Shown piece after piece: positions 33,411-44,500 of a stretch of 64,000 nucleotides of DNA. Position 1 is the stretch's first letter; each line of letters starts with the position of its first letter. The position numbers and the translations under genes are program-made. Source of the DNA: Laguncularia racemosa (lineage: Eukaryota > Streptophyta > Magnoliopsida > Myrtales > Combretaceae); contig JBBMOL010000046.1 of assembly GCA_037954665.1 (NCBI GenBank), positions 2,836,501-2,900,500 on the forward strand, written 5' to 3'. Under the pieces are notes generated by a model. It was not told the origin of the DNA and ran no database searches. It worked only from the letters and a program-made list of their open reading frames with translations.

Positions 33411-34976
33411 TTATTCGAAGCTCTTGAATGGTATTTGCCCTTCGGAAAGATTGTTGGAGAGGTGGGATGCACATTGGGTGTCAATCAGCTTCCCCTTTAT
33501 TCTGCCTTTAACACTCCTCACTTGTGCTTCTTCCGCGGCCGTAGGAACATACCCCAGTCCGAAGGTCCCGTGCTGCCCCTCTTTAAACTGATGTCCCTCC
33601 TTGCTGGTCATCATATTCACTTCGTTGAAAATCTGCAACCCCAGGTCTTCTGAACCTTCATCCCCGATGTAAGGTATGGCAGTCTCTTTGTATATGGCGT
33701 AATCCTGCTCGCCCAGTACTGTAACTATCTGTCTATTTGTGATGAATTTGACCTTTTGGTGAAGACTAGAGGGAATGGCACCAGCAGCATGTATCCAGGG
33801 TCGTCCCAGGAGCAGGTTAAAAGACCTTGGGATGTCAAGGACCTGGAAGGAGATGTGGAATACTTGTGGACCGATTTCCACTGGTAGGTTCACTTCCCCC
33901 ACAATGTCCCTCTTTGACCCGTCGAAGGCTCTGACCACTGTGGAGTTAGGTTTTATATTTCTTGGATCGACCCCCAATAAGTCGAGTGTTGCCAATGGGC
34001 AGACGTTGAGGGATGATCCGTTGTCGATAAGTACTCGGGAGACGATGGTGTCATTGCACCAGACCACTATGAATAGTGGCTTGGTATGTTGGTCTCCCTC
34101 TTCTCCTAGCTCCTCTGGAGAGAAAGATATTTGATCCATGGTAAAGATAGAGTTTGCCACGTGACCCATCTTGTCTGTAACAATACCCTCCGAGACTTGA
34201 ATCTGTTTTAGCACTTTAAAGAGTGCTTCCCTGTGGGGCTCAGATGTGGTAAGAAGGCCCATGAGAGATATATGCGCCGGAACTTTATTCAATTGTTCCA
34301 TGATCTTGTATTCGCTGGCCTTTACCATCTTTGTAAATGCAGCAAGACCCTCTTCCACTTCCTCTGTTTTCTCCGTATTGGGTTCTCCGGTCGGGCTCTT
34401 ATACTTCGGATCGTATAATCTCCCAGAGCGGGTGATACCTCCCACTATAGGAGGTCGCTCTTGTTCGAGGGCCCGATAGTCGAATGGTGCAAGCCTTGTA
34501 ATTCTCTGCTGGTACGGGAACATTGAATACATACCTTTTTCTCGGATTTGCACCTCGACTGATTGTCCCTCATAGCATCGTATGACCCGAGGCTTCTGAG
34601 AATTGATCATGTTGATGGTCTTTCCCTCTTCCTTTGCTAGATTGTCTTGCTTCTCAAATTCCGGCCCCCACCCACTAGGCGGCCCTTGCTCAGTCGAGGT
34701 GTAAGAATAGTTTACCAGGTACTGAAACTTCCCGTGTGATTCTCCCAAAGTGCCAACCGTGGGGTCCCCGGATAACCATCTTCCTTTAATGTGTGCTTTT
34801 GGAGTCTCTCCCGAAGCGGGTTGCTCAGCCAGATTCTGTTTAAGGGCTTCTTTGGGAGCTGACTCTCCTGACGTGATCATGTTGATGGTAGGCCTGTGAT
34901 TGGGCAACGGGTTGGTGTTGACATTGGGTGATGGGGTGTTCACAAAATCCAATTGTATGATCCCTGCGTCAATCAA
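33411..34976 (-). CDS. Tat gag C-terminal / aspartic protease region, long open frame
   Basis: A single open frame of 521 residues, the longest in this element. The first 250 residues are the gag-protease linker (IRCYEGQSVEVQIREKGMYS, ITRSGRLYDPKYKSP, AAFTKMVKASEYKIMEQLNK, VPAHISLMGLLTTSEPHREA). The protease follows: VLIDNGSSLNVCPLATLDLL with the D-N-G-S form usual in Tat elements, then LPVEIGPQVFHISFQVLDIP and FNLLLGRPWIHAAGAIPSSL. The protein would be made as part of a polyprotein, so the first Met of the open frame is probably not a real start. The upstream join to gag is broken by stops between 35000 and 35600. Confidence 0.8.
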   Translation of the reverse strand: MIDAGIIQLDFVNTPSPNVNTNPLPNHRPTINMITSGESAPKEALKQNLAEQPASGETPKAHIKGRWLSGDPTVGTLGESHGKFQYLVNYSYTSTEQGPPSGWGPEFEKQDNLAKEEGKTINMINSQKPRVIRCYEGQSVEVQIREKGMYSMFPYQQRITRLAPFDYRALEQERPPIVGGITRSGRLYDPKYKSPTGEPNTEKTEEVEEGLAAFTKMVKASEYKIMEQLNKVPAHISLMGLLTTSEPHREALFKVLKQIQVSEGIVTDKMGHVANSIFTMDQISFSPEELGEEGDQHTKPLFIVVWCNDTIVSRVLIDNGSSLNVCPLATLDLLGVDPRNIKPNSTVVRAFDGSKRDIVGEVNLPVEIGPQVFHISFQVLDIPRSFNLLLGRPWIHAAGAIPSSLHQKVKFITNRQIVTVLGEQDYAIYKETAIPYIGDEGSEDLGLQIFNEVNMMTSKEGHQFKEGQHGTFGLGYVPTAAEEAQVRSVKGRIKGKLIDTQCASHLSNNLSEGQIPFKSFE

Positions 34977-34999
34977 GTCTTGGATTTTGTGCCGGAGCC

Positions 35000-36297
35000 T
35001 CCAGCACCTATCTGTGGAGTGCCCCTCTTAACCCATGTGATAGTCACACTTGAGGTTGGAGTCGAAGTTCTTGGGTCTGTATCGGTCGTTGGGGAGTTCG
35101 AAACTAATCAAGTTGTCTGCCCTCAACCGGGCGAAGACCTGACTGAGCGGTATTGGGTATTGAAGATGACTCCTTTGGGGGCTGGCGACCTGTGTATGGC
35201 CCGTCGCTAGTTATCCTGGACTGGCTCATTGTGGTTTGGAAGACCCCAGTCCAGGTTTTTCTGCCTTACTAGAATGCACTGTATTGACTGTGGGCTCTTT
35301 AACTCTGTTTCCTCCTGAGGGCCTTTGGGTTGGTTGTGACCCTAGGAGGTTTCCATGATTGGAGCCTCCCAGTGGTGATGGCATTCTCGATCCTGCAACC
35401 TGCACCCACTACTTCTGCAAAACTGGAAGAAGTCTGGCCCTACCAAATGTGAAAAGTAAGTTTTGTTCAATGTATTGACAAATATGGAGGTCAATTCCTT
35501 TTCAGACATCGGAGTGGCTACCCTGGCGGCTTGGGCCCTCCAGCGCTGAGCATATTCCTTGAACGGCTCTGTAAGTCTTTTTCGGAGACTCCCCAGATCA
35601 ATTACAGAGGGGGAACTTCGATGTTAAACTTGTATTGATCACAAAAGGCCCGGGCTAGCTTTTCCCAGGTGTTGACAATGTTGAAGTCGAGGTGGGCATA
35701 CCAGACCAATGCGGGGCCTGTGAGGCTGTCCTGGAAGGTCTGGAGCATGAGTTGATCGTATTGAGCATACTTGCTCATTTTCCGGGCATATAGCCTGGTA
35801 TGCATCTTGGGGCAGCCAGTCCCATCATATTTTTCAAAATCTGGGGTCTTGAACTTGTCAGGGTATGCCTCTTCCCTGTATGCTGGCAGGTTAGTGATTC
35901 CGGCCTGTTCAAAACCATCAGGGCCTTCAATAGTTTTCATCTTGTCATTGAGCTGCTGGAAGAGTCGCTTCTCCATCTCTTTTGTCTTTCTTCCATTTCC
36001 TTTTTCAGATCATCCGAGGTCGGCCCCTAGCTGACCTTCGGCTCATACTCGAAGGCTGGGTTAAGGTGGGAATTGATTTCTTCATATTCCGGAGGCTGTC
36101 CCTCCACTGCTTTTCCCTTCCTGGCCCCTGAATACTCTTCTTGAGCCGACTGGGTGTTGCGCAGGAGGCCGATGCTTTCAGTCAAGAGGTGAACCTGGGC
36201 AGCCAAGCTGTTGGACCGTTTGCTCTAGGGATATGATCCTAGAGTCTGAGGCAGCTTCAGCGTTGGTGTTGTGGCGGTTGTCACTGCTGTTGGCCAT
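35000..36297 (-). pseudogene. Tat gag
   Basis: The likely start is the ATG at 36297-36295 (MANSSDNRHNTNAEAASDSR), followed by IISLEQTVQQL; a shift follows. The 35976-35602 frame holds the gag core: MEKRLFQQLNDKMKTIEGPD, FKTPDFEKYDGTGCPKMHTR, MSKYAQYDQLMLQTFQDSLT and WEKLARAFCDQYKFNIEVPP. The F.KYDGT...C...H and F.DSLTG.A..WY patterns are typical of Tat/Ogre gag. From 35600 to 35000 only scattered coding fragments with stops remain. Confidence 0.8.
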
Positions 36298-36583
36298 TTT
36301 TGCTCTTGAGCGCGTAAGGACTGGGCTTCTGGGTGGGTTCAGTTGCTTGGAAGTTATTTTGATACCTGGCGCGCATTTTTTCTTTTTAGTATGATGGATG
36401 CAAGAATGATATGCATGTGTCACGCGGATGCTAAAAGATAAAAGGGTTAACAACCGATTGACAATGTATTATTAAAACTTCACTTTTATTAATAATTCTG
36501 GAGTTCAATAAAAATGAAAGATTACAAATAATGCTCTATTTCCTAGCTCTTTGGTCTTCTGTAGTGGAGGCTCAGGCTTCCCA
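36298..36583 (-). other. Spacer between ORF1 and gag
   Basis: About 290 bp, non-coding on the minus strand, AT-rich at 36420-36540. No motif recognised. Confidence 0.5.
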
Positions 36584-38062
36584 CTAATGATGGCTTTCTA
36601 GTTCCTTGACCCTAGCTTGGCACTTCTCTAATTGTGCTTCCAGGGCCTTGTTTCTTTGGTCAGATTCCTTGAAGCGTCCCTTCCAGATTTTTTTCTTATA
36701 GTCTACAGCTTCGAAGTATACTTCCATCCGGGCCTTGACCTGCTCCAGGTAGATCTCTGTCTCTGGATTGATCTTATCTGGTCTTGGCTGGGTGACGTCT
36801 GGAACCCGGTATGCTCTTTCCCCTGTCGGTATAGCTGACAGATTACAAACTCTCTGGTGGCTCGGTGTTTTCCCACTTCGCCATCTAGCTCGCCGAGGTC
36901 CACATTCGGGCTTTCGATTTTGGCTTCCCAAAGTGCTTTAACCTCTGCCAGCTTAGCAAATTTCTCGGCTACTAACAGGTTCGGATCCTGGTACTCAAAG
37001 GTGACTGCTTCGAGTGAATGCCGATAAACTATGTCTTAGACGGTACCGAATTGGCGGACTACGGAGTTGGGGTGATATCCGATACATCCGTTGATCCCGA
37101 TTAATGGCACTGCTTGGAAATTACTGCAGGTTAAGATGATTTTATTGCAGCAACTCCACCTGGCTGTCCATAGAATATCTTCGGTGCTAAGGCTTCTAAG
37201 CAGATCTTCCCAACTGTGGCTGGTAATGTCATCGGGTAACTTCACCTTTTCTATACAAGAACCCACCAGATCCACCTGTTAGGCTAGGGTTTTCCTGACC
37301 ATGTTCAACCCGAAGCACTTGAGGTGGCTTACGAACCATATTAGCAGAAGGTTGATGCTGGAGCGGAGGATCCCATGGCCCTTCTTCTTAAGGAAATTCA
37401 AATTCCAGATCTGTTCAGCCAGTAGAGCCGGGATGTAAGATCTTCCCTCCAGGAATTGGGTTACCAGCTCTGCAACCCGGTAGTGAATATAGAAGGTCCC
37501 GGTGGGGAACAGTATGGTGGCGAAGGCTGTCAAGATGAAAGCGTTCACACCTTCTCTGTCTGTAAGTCTTAGGGTCTCCACATCAGGATGTCCTTTCTGT
37601 CCCCATTGTCTTCTCGGGCAATAAACCAGGCTTCTAAGTCATCCATTCGTATGCAATACCCATTACAGTCTGCCAGGGCTTTGTTGACCGCTGTTTTGCG
37701 GATGCCTAGCAGTCTACTGAAGGTGCCGGCTGGCCCGGCCTCGAAGTCCTGGCGTGTAAATCTGATCATGTCAGTGCTGGAGCCTGTACCAACTGTGTGT
37801 ACTCCTCCAGGGTAGGGGTGATCTCATGCGGCCGATGAAGAAAGCTGCGGGCTCAATCTCCCATAACTGGAGCATGGCCCGAACCATAGGTAAACTTGCC
37901 TCTGACTTAGTCATGAGAGGATGGGGTGATCTTCTGTTGGATGAAGCCTGGTCCTCTGGGTTGTACAAGGTAAAACTAGTGGTCCAGTACCAATTTTGGG
38001 TCCAAAGGTCTGTACACCCGAATCTCTTTGCGGAGGAGGCGGTCGACTGCACTGCTAGCCAT
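36584..38062 (-). pseudogene. Tat ORF1 with a DUF7745-like region
   Basis: ORF1 before gag is typical of Ogre-like elements. It starts at 38062 (MASSAVDRLLRKEIRVYRPL). In broken frames it reads KSEASLPMVRAMLQLWEIEP, ITPTLEEYTQLVQAPALT, MIRFTRQDFEAGPAGTFSRL, DGVNAFILTAFATIL-like (actual REGVNAFILTAFATILFPTG), SYIPALLAEQIWNLNFLKKK, SSINLLLIWFVSHLKCFG and VPLIGINGCIGYHPNSVVRQ. The order matches DUF7745 proteins of plant genomes, which are mostly of transposon origin. The C-terminus (36931-36584) is a charged coiled coil, YKKKIWKGRFKESDQRNKAL. At least five frame breaks occur. The function of this ORF is unknown. Confidence 0.65.
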
Positions 38063-38552
38063 CTATTACAATAGGAAAAAGCCTAGTTACAAACAGAGCT
38101 ATGAAAATGTTACAGGGAAATAGTCCTGAACTCCAAGGACAAAATAACAAACCATTACATTGTCATCCAATTGTCAACCCCTCGTACGATGTTATATATG
38201 CAAGTAGGTTGGTTCTAACTGGTTCCTGAGCTCTATGGCCTCCCGCATTCTCAAAGAAATGGATCTCGGGCCATATCGAAGCATAGGGTAGGGTAGCCTA
38301 ATCGGTCCCGAACGGTGAATCAACTCACTTCGCCCGAAACCTACACAATGGCTCCCCGTCTTAGGTTTCTAGGACGGTACGGGTTCGACCGCATCTACTC
38401 ACATAAACATATGTATGCATGCAAAACCCTCACAGTAAAGAAACCAAAATCTAACTAAATCCTGCAAAGTTAGTGACAAAGTAATGATTGAAACACATTT
38501 TTCTTAAAGAGAACAGCTTGGAGAGATTCAAGTGGCTAGCCTGCTGGTATGG
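38063..38552 (-). other. 5' untranslated leader of the Tat element
   Basis: Lies between the PBS and the ORF1 start. No open frame of note. Confidence 0.55.
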
Positions 38553-38571
38553 GTCCCCAGTGGAGTCACCA
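38553..38571 (-). other. Primer-binding site of the Tat element
   Basis: The minus strand reads TGGTGACTCCACTGGGGAC, three bases from the 5' LTR. TGGYGACTC...TGGGGAC sites are typical of Tat-lineage elements and differ from the initiator-Met site of the other elements here. Which tRNA pairs with it was not verified. Confidence 0.75.
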
Positions 38572-39948
38572 TCCTGTCGAGTCTAATTTTTTGAATTCCC
38601 ATCCTAATCCGATCTAAACTAAACCCTGTGCTCATCTAATCTAGATCTCGACTTGAGTTAGGAATTTCGTTCGATTTTTTGGAGTCGCCACCCAACTGTT
38701 GTTGGGAAAAAGTGAATTAAGACTAAAGGAGCGGATTAGTCTTAATTTTGACTACTAGTCGTCGTTATTTCCTCTTCTCGTTTTTGTGAGAAGAGAAAAA
38801 GGGAAAACCAGAGTTTCTAAGTCCGGAGGCTAACCTATTAAAACCTATACGGTTACCACCTGATCTCCTAAAATTGTTCATCTTTAGAAATGTGTTTCAT
38901 TGTGTTTCTGTTAATTTTGTTATGTCTTTGAATTTATTTCAAAAAAGGATTTTTCATTTATTTTATGGGTTGACCCGAATGGGTGCCTACGTACCTGCTA
39001 CTCAGGATCAAACAAGTCGTAGTTCGCTTTTCTGAAAATCTTTAGTGCATTGGTGAATTTTAATTTTGAAATTTCTTTCGATTTATGTTTCTTACCATTT
39101 TTTGGATTTTTCCTAAAAAAAACCTCTAAGCCTAAGCTTGATTTCATTTTGAAAATGATTTTTGTAGGGAAAACATCAATTTTGATTTATTTGATGAAAA
39201 TGATTTCTCAAGTGCTAAAACTTATTTATTTATCTTTTTTATGATTTTTTATGACTTTTTATGATTTTTTTTGTTAATTTTGTGATTTCTGAGAATTTTT
39301 GGGATTTGATGTGTCTTTAGATTTCGTTGATTTTCGTGATTTTTGGGAATTTTGTTTATTATCTATTCCTATTTGACATCTACAATTTTATGATTTATTT
39401 TCCTAATTTTTATTATTTTTATATATTTTTTTATTTATTATATTTTTTAATTTTTTATTTTTTTATTTATCTATTTTTATTTTTTCTTATTATTTAGAAA
39501 ATCTAATTTCTACTATTTTCTATTTATTAAAAATAACAATAAATAAGATAAAAATAAATAATAACAAATAATATTAATTAATTCAGAATAAATAAATAAA
39601 AAAATTAATAAAAAAAAATCCGGAAAATCCGACTTACCTGGATCCGGGTCGGTGCGCGGGTCAGGTCAGTCGGGTCGAATCGGGTCGGGTCGGATCGGTC
39701 GACACAGCGGCGGGGTTGGCTCGTTCACGGCGTTCCGGCGGTCTTTTGCAGCGGGTGAAGATTAGTGTCGAATCCTAGCTTCTTGAGGGTGCTGAATCCG
39801 ATGGTGTGGCGGTTTAACTCCCAGAACGTCTCCTTTGCGGTGGCTCAACTCCGATCGGCGGTCGCAACTTTGGGTTTCCTCCGATCTACACTCTTTTCTC
39901 ATCTTTCTCGCAATTCTGATCGTGTCCTTGCTTCCACATCTCCTCCTC

Positions 39949-39956
39949 TATTTATA
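39949..39956 (-). promoter_or_regulatory. TATA box in the Tat 5' LTR
   Basis: Same CGCCTATAAATAGAGGAGG context as the other LTR. This copy would drive the element's own transcript. Confidence 0.7.
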
Positions 39957-40024
39957 GGCGCTTGAAATCGAGCTGGATAAGCTCGGATTTCCTCCGATTG
40001 AAGCTGATCGGATTTTCGGTTGCT

Positions 40025-40042
40025 CCCCCCCCCCCCCCCCCC
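40025..40042. repeat. Poly-C run (18) in the Tat 5' LTR
   Basis: Eighteen consecutive C where the other LTR has AAAAACCAA before CTCCGATTCG. Probably a sequence or assembly artefact. Confidence 0.85.
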
Positions 40043-40310
40043 TCCGATTCGTGCCCCATCCAACGATTTGTTTGCGATTTGATTTTAATTAGATATTTTA
40101 AACTTTTTTTTTTTGAAGTCTGTTGGATTATGCAAAAAAACGAATAAAAACGGCCGAAATACAATTTTTTTTTCGCCGCGTTCGGCTCGAGGTAGGGACG
40201 ATCCGCGCCCCCGTGCTTTTCTTCCAGCCAACAATGCTACCAGTGTCCTGGATAATCAAAAAATTGCAAAACGGGGAAACGCTTCCCCGTGTTAAAACGT
40301 CTACCGAGCA

Positions 40311-40331
40311 CCCCCCCCCCCCCCCCCCCCC
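40311..40331. repeat. Poly-C run (21) in the Tat 5' LTR
   Basis: Twenty-one consecutive C leading into CGCGCGCG, where the partner LTR has GAGCCCCCGCGCGCGCG. Probably an artefact or local expansion. Confidence 0.85.
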
Positions 40332-40650
40332 GCGCGCGCACTTAGCCAGCCCGGGACCAGCCGGCTAGCCCATTTTCGCGATTTTTTTTATTTCGCAAAT
40401 AAAATATGCAAGCGATTTTTTTATTTTTTGTATTTTTTTAAATTTCAAAACTTTTAAAAATTGTTTATTTTCAATTTTTGCTATTTTGAAAACATTTTTT
40501 AAAATTGAAGTGTTTTCCCCATTTATTTTATTTTTTGAACATTTTTATTATTTTATCTAAATTAGGGAAAAAAGGAAAAATTTTGGAAAAATTGAAAATT
40601 GATTTTTATTGAAAATTATTTACCCCTAGGGGAAAAATGGGGTGTTTTCA

Positions 40651-42120
40651 ATGATATCTATTTAAAACATTTTGATAAACGACAAAAGAGATAAAACTTA
40701 CTTATTTTAGGGGTTATTATGAAGGGTTAAGGCCAATAACTTTTTTATTGAGTGTATAAACTTGCCCAAAAGAGGTTAAGAACGAGCTTATCAATCCAAT
40801 GATTTTTGTTTTAAACCCACTAAATCAAATCTTTTCAAGTCACCCCCAGGTACAAACCAAACTCCTTGAATCCTACCCTTTTAGCTAAGGATTTCAAGCC
40901 CAAATCAATATTCTAGTATAATAATTTACCCTTCTACAATTTTAACTAAACATATTATATTATAAAATATAGTTTTAAAATTCTTGCCTTTTTTTTTTTC
41001 CCCACTTGGTATATCAATGAAATATCTATATTTTTTTTGTCAAATCCTTTTATAATATAGGGGTATCATTAATGTATTTCCATATTTTCTTTTTGTCAAA
41101 TTTAATGTAATTTCAAAAGCTCATGCCTTTTATATTTGCCATAATATTTTCTTTTTTCATATCATATTATAACATATAATTTTAAAACTTTTGCCTTTTA
41201 TATTCGATTTTTCATCTATTGTTTTGGTTATGGCACTATTGATGCAATGAATTGAATCAACATAATATTTAAAATTTTGAGAATTGTTATTTTTTATTGT
41301 TTTTGAAAATATACAAGGGGGAAAAGATAAAGCAAATGACTATTATACTCTTTATATTATGATACCTTGTAATATTATGCATATGACATTACATTCTATA
41401 ATAATAGTATCATGTTGACATGACAATGATATTGGTAGTTACTATATATATAAATAGCATATGTTATATATTATTGTTATAATACTTTTTTCATTATTTG
41501 ATGTTTATTAGTTTGTCTTTTTTTTGTTTGTTATTTTTCATTTGAGAATTATATTATATGGGGTCTTTTCTAGTTTCACATTATTCTATAAACCTATACC
41601 CACTAGAGTACAAATCCTACGATTAATGTTAGAACTTTTTTTTTTTTCCCCCAGATTTGCGCCATTTGAGAGAGAGTATTGTGCCCCAATGGAGCTGACT
41701 CATGATTCTAAACCTTTGGATTTGGTAGATCCCCCTGCTTAGTCATCAATCTTTTGTCTTGGCATCATCTTCCTTTGTTATGCTCATTCTTAATAACAAA
41801 AGAGCCCCTTTTTTTTTATGACTAAGCTAGTCATTTTGTAGAAGATGATGAAAAACAAACAATTGATTTAAAACCCTTGAAGTTTGCACTTATTAGCAAT
41901 TTTTTCAATTATAGCTTCATTAAAGGTATATTGGCTTTTCTCAATACCTTAGGTATGAAAGGAGACATGGAAACCAAAGCCATCAATGCAAAACGCATTC
42001 TTATTAAGCTTTTAACTTAGGAACAGAACATGGGTCTGGAATAAGGGGCACTTGAGGGTCAGTATTCATCATGGTATTCAAAATAGTCCCAAAAATTTTA
42101 TGTGCGAAAAAATTTAAAAA
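40651..42120. other. AT-rich intergenic stretch up to the assembly gap
   Basis: No gene recognised; A/T-rich with several homopolymers. Some minus-strand reading near 42000-42110 may belong to the copia fragment on the far side of the gap, but this is not supportable. Confidence 0.5.
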
Positions 42121-42620
42121 NNNNNNNNNNNNNNNNNNNNNNNNNNNNNNNNNNNNNNNNNNNNNNNNNNNNNNNNNNNNNNNNNNNNNNNNNNNNNNNN
42201 NNNNNNNNNNNNNNNNNNNNNNNNNNNNNNNNNNNNNNNNNNNNNNNNNNNNNNNNNNNNNNNNNNNNNNNNNNNNNNNNNNNNNNNNNNNNNNNNNNNN
42301 NNNNNNNNNNNNNNNNNNNNNNNNNNNNNNNNNNNNNNNNNNNNNNNNNNNNNNNNNNNNNNNNNNNNNNNNNNNNNNNNNNNNNNNNNNNNNNNNNNNN
42401 NNNNNNNNNNNNNNNNNNNNNNNNNNNNNNNNNNNNNNNNNNNNNNNNNNNNNNNNNNNNNNNNNNNNNNNNNNNNNNNNNNNNNNNNNNNNNNNNNNNN
42501 NNNNNNNNNNNNNNNNNNNNNNNNNNNNNNNNNNNNNNNNNNNNNNNNNNNNNNNNNNNNNNNNNNNNNNNNNNNNNNNNNNNNNNNNNNNNNNNNNNNN
42601 NNNNNNNNNNNNNNNNNNNN
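42121..42620. other. Assembly gap, 500 N
   Basis: Exactly 500 unknown bases, a conventional placeholder length, so the true size is unknown. Confidence 0.99.
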
Positions 42621-43254
42621 AACTCTTTAGCTCTTGCCTAGTGATAGGTCCTGTAGGATTTTGACTCCTATCATTTTCCTTTAGTTGATTAAGAGAGAGC
42701 ATGTTGAGGTCTTGAGCTTCTTCTATAGCTATTTTCTTTGCATCCCAAGATAGTGGTAGTATCCTCAACATTTTTCTCACAAGATCTGAATCAAGAAATC
42801 TCTTCCCTAGTGATGTAAGCTCATTGGTGATTGTTGTGAATTGTTTAAAAGCATCTCTAACAGCTTCATTAGATTTAAATTTAAATAATTCATACTATTG
42901 AACTAAAGCATTTATCTTAGTTTCTTTAATTGTGTTTGTCCCCTCATATGTGTCACATAGAGTATCCCATATCTCCTTTACATTTACATAAGAGGATATC
43001 AGATAGAACTCTGTCACAGCAATGGTGGTCAACAATAGATTTTTTACTTTATTATTTTTCTCAATGGTTTTCTTCTCTAAGTTTGATAGAATTGAATATC
43101 CATCCAAATTGATTGTTCTATCTCCTATGGAAATAACCTGCCATGAGTCATAGTCATTAGCCTTGATATAAGTTTCCATGCACATTTTCTAGTATGAAAT
43201 TTTTGAATCATCAAAGAAAGGTGCACTATTAATTGCAACATTGTTCTAAGCCAT
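42621..43254 (-). pseudogene. copia gag fragment with three TAG codons
   Basis: One frame runs from the ATG at 43254 to the gap: MA, stop, NNVAINSAPFFDDSKISY, stop, KMCMETYIKANDYDSWQVIS, ... VNVKEIWDTLCDTYEGTNTI, KETKINALVQ, stop, YELFKFKSNEAVRDAFKQFT, KRFLDSDLVRKMLRILPLSW and ending near NPTGPITRQELKS. This is the UBN2-type gag of copia elements. The three stops (MAQ/NN, SYW/KM, VQQ/YELF contexts in the family) are each one transition away from CAG or TGG. The rest of the element is lost in the gap or deleted. Confidence 0.8.
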
Positions 43255-43284
43255 TTAGATCACTCAATTTGTTAAGAGAGTCTT

Positions 43285-43296
43285 GCTCTGATACCA
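43285..43296 (-). other. Primer-binding site of the copia fragment
   Basis: The minus strand reads TGGTATCAGAGC (initiator tRNA-Met type), 31 bp before the gag ATG. It fixes the orientation and places a 5' LTR directly to the right. Confidence 0.85.
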
Positions 43297-43298
43297 AT

Positions 43299-44500
43299 TA
43301 TTAGTCCTGTTAAATTAATCAAGAAAGGGGGTGAATTGATTAATTATTGAAAATTTCAAATTTTCGCAAATTTGTAAAAACACTATTGAATGGAAATTCT
43401 AATGATGTGAGCAACAAATAAATAATAAGCATGCAATTAAATAAAAGAGAGAGAGAGAGAGAAAACCAGGCTCAGTGATGTATAGAGGTTTCGCCTTGCA
43501 TATACGTCCTCTTTTCCAGCCCTACATTAAGTTCAATAACAGTTAAATGAGAACTCTTTTGTGCGCCTTTTGAAGGATAGCAAGATGAAGATTTTTTTTT
43601 TTGCTTGTGTTCTTGATTGATGATTTTAAACTCTTGAAGTTTCTTTCTCTTTTAATGGTCAGCTATCAAGAAAAAACATAACAACAATTTGAATTTCGAA
43701 TAACCCTTTTTATAGAAATGATTGAGATTTCGTCTTAAATATTTGAATTTAAAATCTGGATAATTTTCAATAGAAATCTATCCTATGATGTGTATCTTCT
43801 TGTTGTAGAGATCTTTTCTTGGATTTGAAATCTAAAAACTAGATAAGCTTGAAAGATAAATTTATTAAGATTTTTCTGGATAAACTTCTAAAGATTTCAT
43901 AATATCCCTCATGTTGTGGAGCTTTATCTTCTCATAACAACCATATCTTCATTGTAGATATATCCTTATCTTTGTAACAAATTAACCTTATCGTTTTTAA
44001 GCATATATCCAAGAATAAATTATGACGAATTTCTAGAAAACGTCTTTGCAACATACCAATGAACCAGCGGTCAAAATTAAAGTGAAAAACAAATAAATTT
44101 TCAATAAAACTTTTGATAAAAACTTGAAGTGATGAAATCCCCAAGATGATAAATCCTACTTTAGTGAAACACATTAAGTATGTTACCCAAATATACTTGA
44201 TAAGTGGAGATAGGCCTTGAAAAAATTATAAAAACATGAAATTTAATCATTTTCTTTGAATTTGGAAAAATCCGTGTTTAGACATAAAAGTTCTAAACAT
44301 GCTTCTGTCAAGCATATACTTCTTTCTGCTGAAGGTTCTAAAATAGCTTCTGACTAAAGTCACATATTGCTTATATTGTTCTAAAGGTTCTGTTAAAACT
44401 TCTGAAACAAAATCCTGTAATGTCTTCTTATAACGAAGATTCTGAAATAACTTATGTCCAACTATTAACAAGATTAAGGACTTTTTACGAAGTATCTAGA
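43299..44500 (-). repeat. Probable 5' LTR of the copia fragment (outer end not found)
   Basis: Follows the PBS. It begins with sequence containing AAGAAAGGGGGTGAATTGAT, a phrase common at the ends of plant copia LTRs, and has a GA microsatellite at about 43446-43464. No second LTR is present and the outer end is a guess. Confidence 0.35.

Larger units (their letters stand above)
25865..40650 (-). mobile_element. Tat-lineage (Ogre-like) Ty3/gypsy retrotransposon
   Basis: A 14.8-kb minus-strand element with LTRs of about 2.06 kb. Read on the minus strand: 5' LTR, PBS, ORF1 (DUF7745-like), gag, protease, a possible intron, RT, RNase H, a second archaeal-type RNase H, integrase, a tandem-repeat 3' UTR, PPT, 3' LTR. 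The extra ORF before gag, the second RNase H and the repeat-bearing 3' UTR are established hallmarks of the Tat lineage (Ogre, Retand and relatives). Stops and shifts are frequent. No exact target duplication was found: the left flank is CCATG, the right ATGAT or, one to two bases earlier, CAATG. Confidence 0.88.
38575..40650 (-). repeat. 5' LTR of the Tat element, with many indels
   Basis: 2,076 bp, collinear with 25865-27926. The first 600 bp (38575-39200) are nearly identical. From about 39300 on, and most of all after 40000, it differs by many single-base gaps and by two poly-C runs (40025-40042 and 40311-40331) that replace ordinary sequence in the partner. The pattern looks like poor base calling or assembly rather than evolution. 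Confidence 0.88.

Noticed and set aside
33324..33653. 109-residue plus-strand frame in the Tat element
   Set aside because: It is the antisense shadow of the protease frame and the intron region, without a domain of its own.
42004..42780. 258-residue minus-strand frame spanning the gap
   Set aside because: It is held open only by the N run; the two sides cannot be joined. Only the gag part right of the gap is kept.
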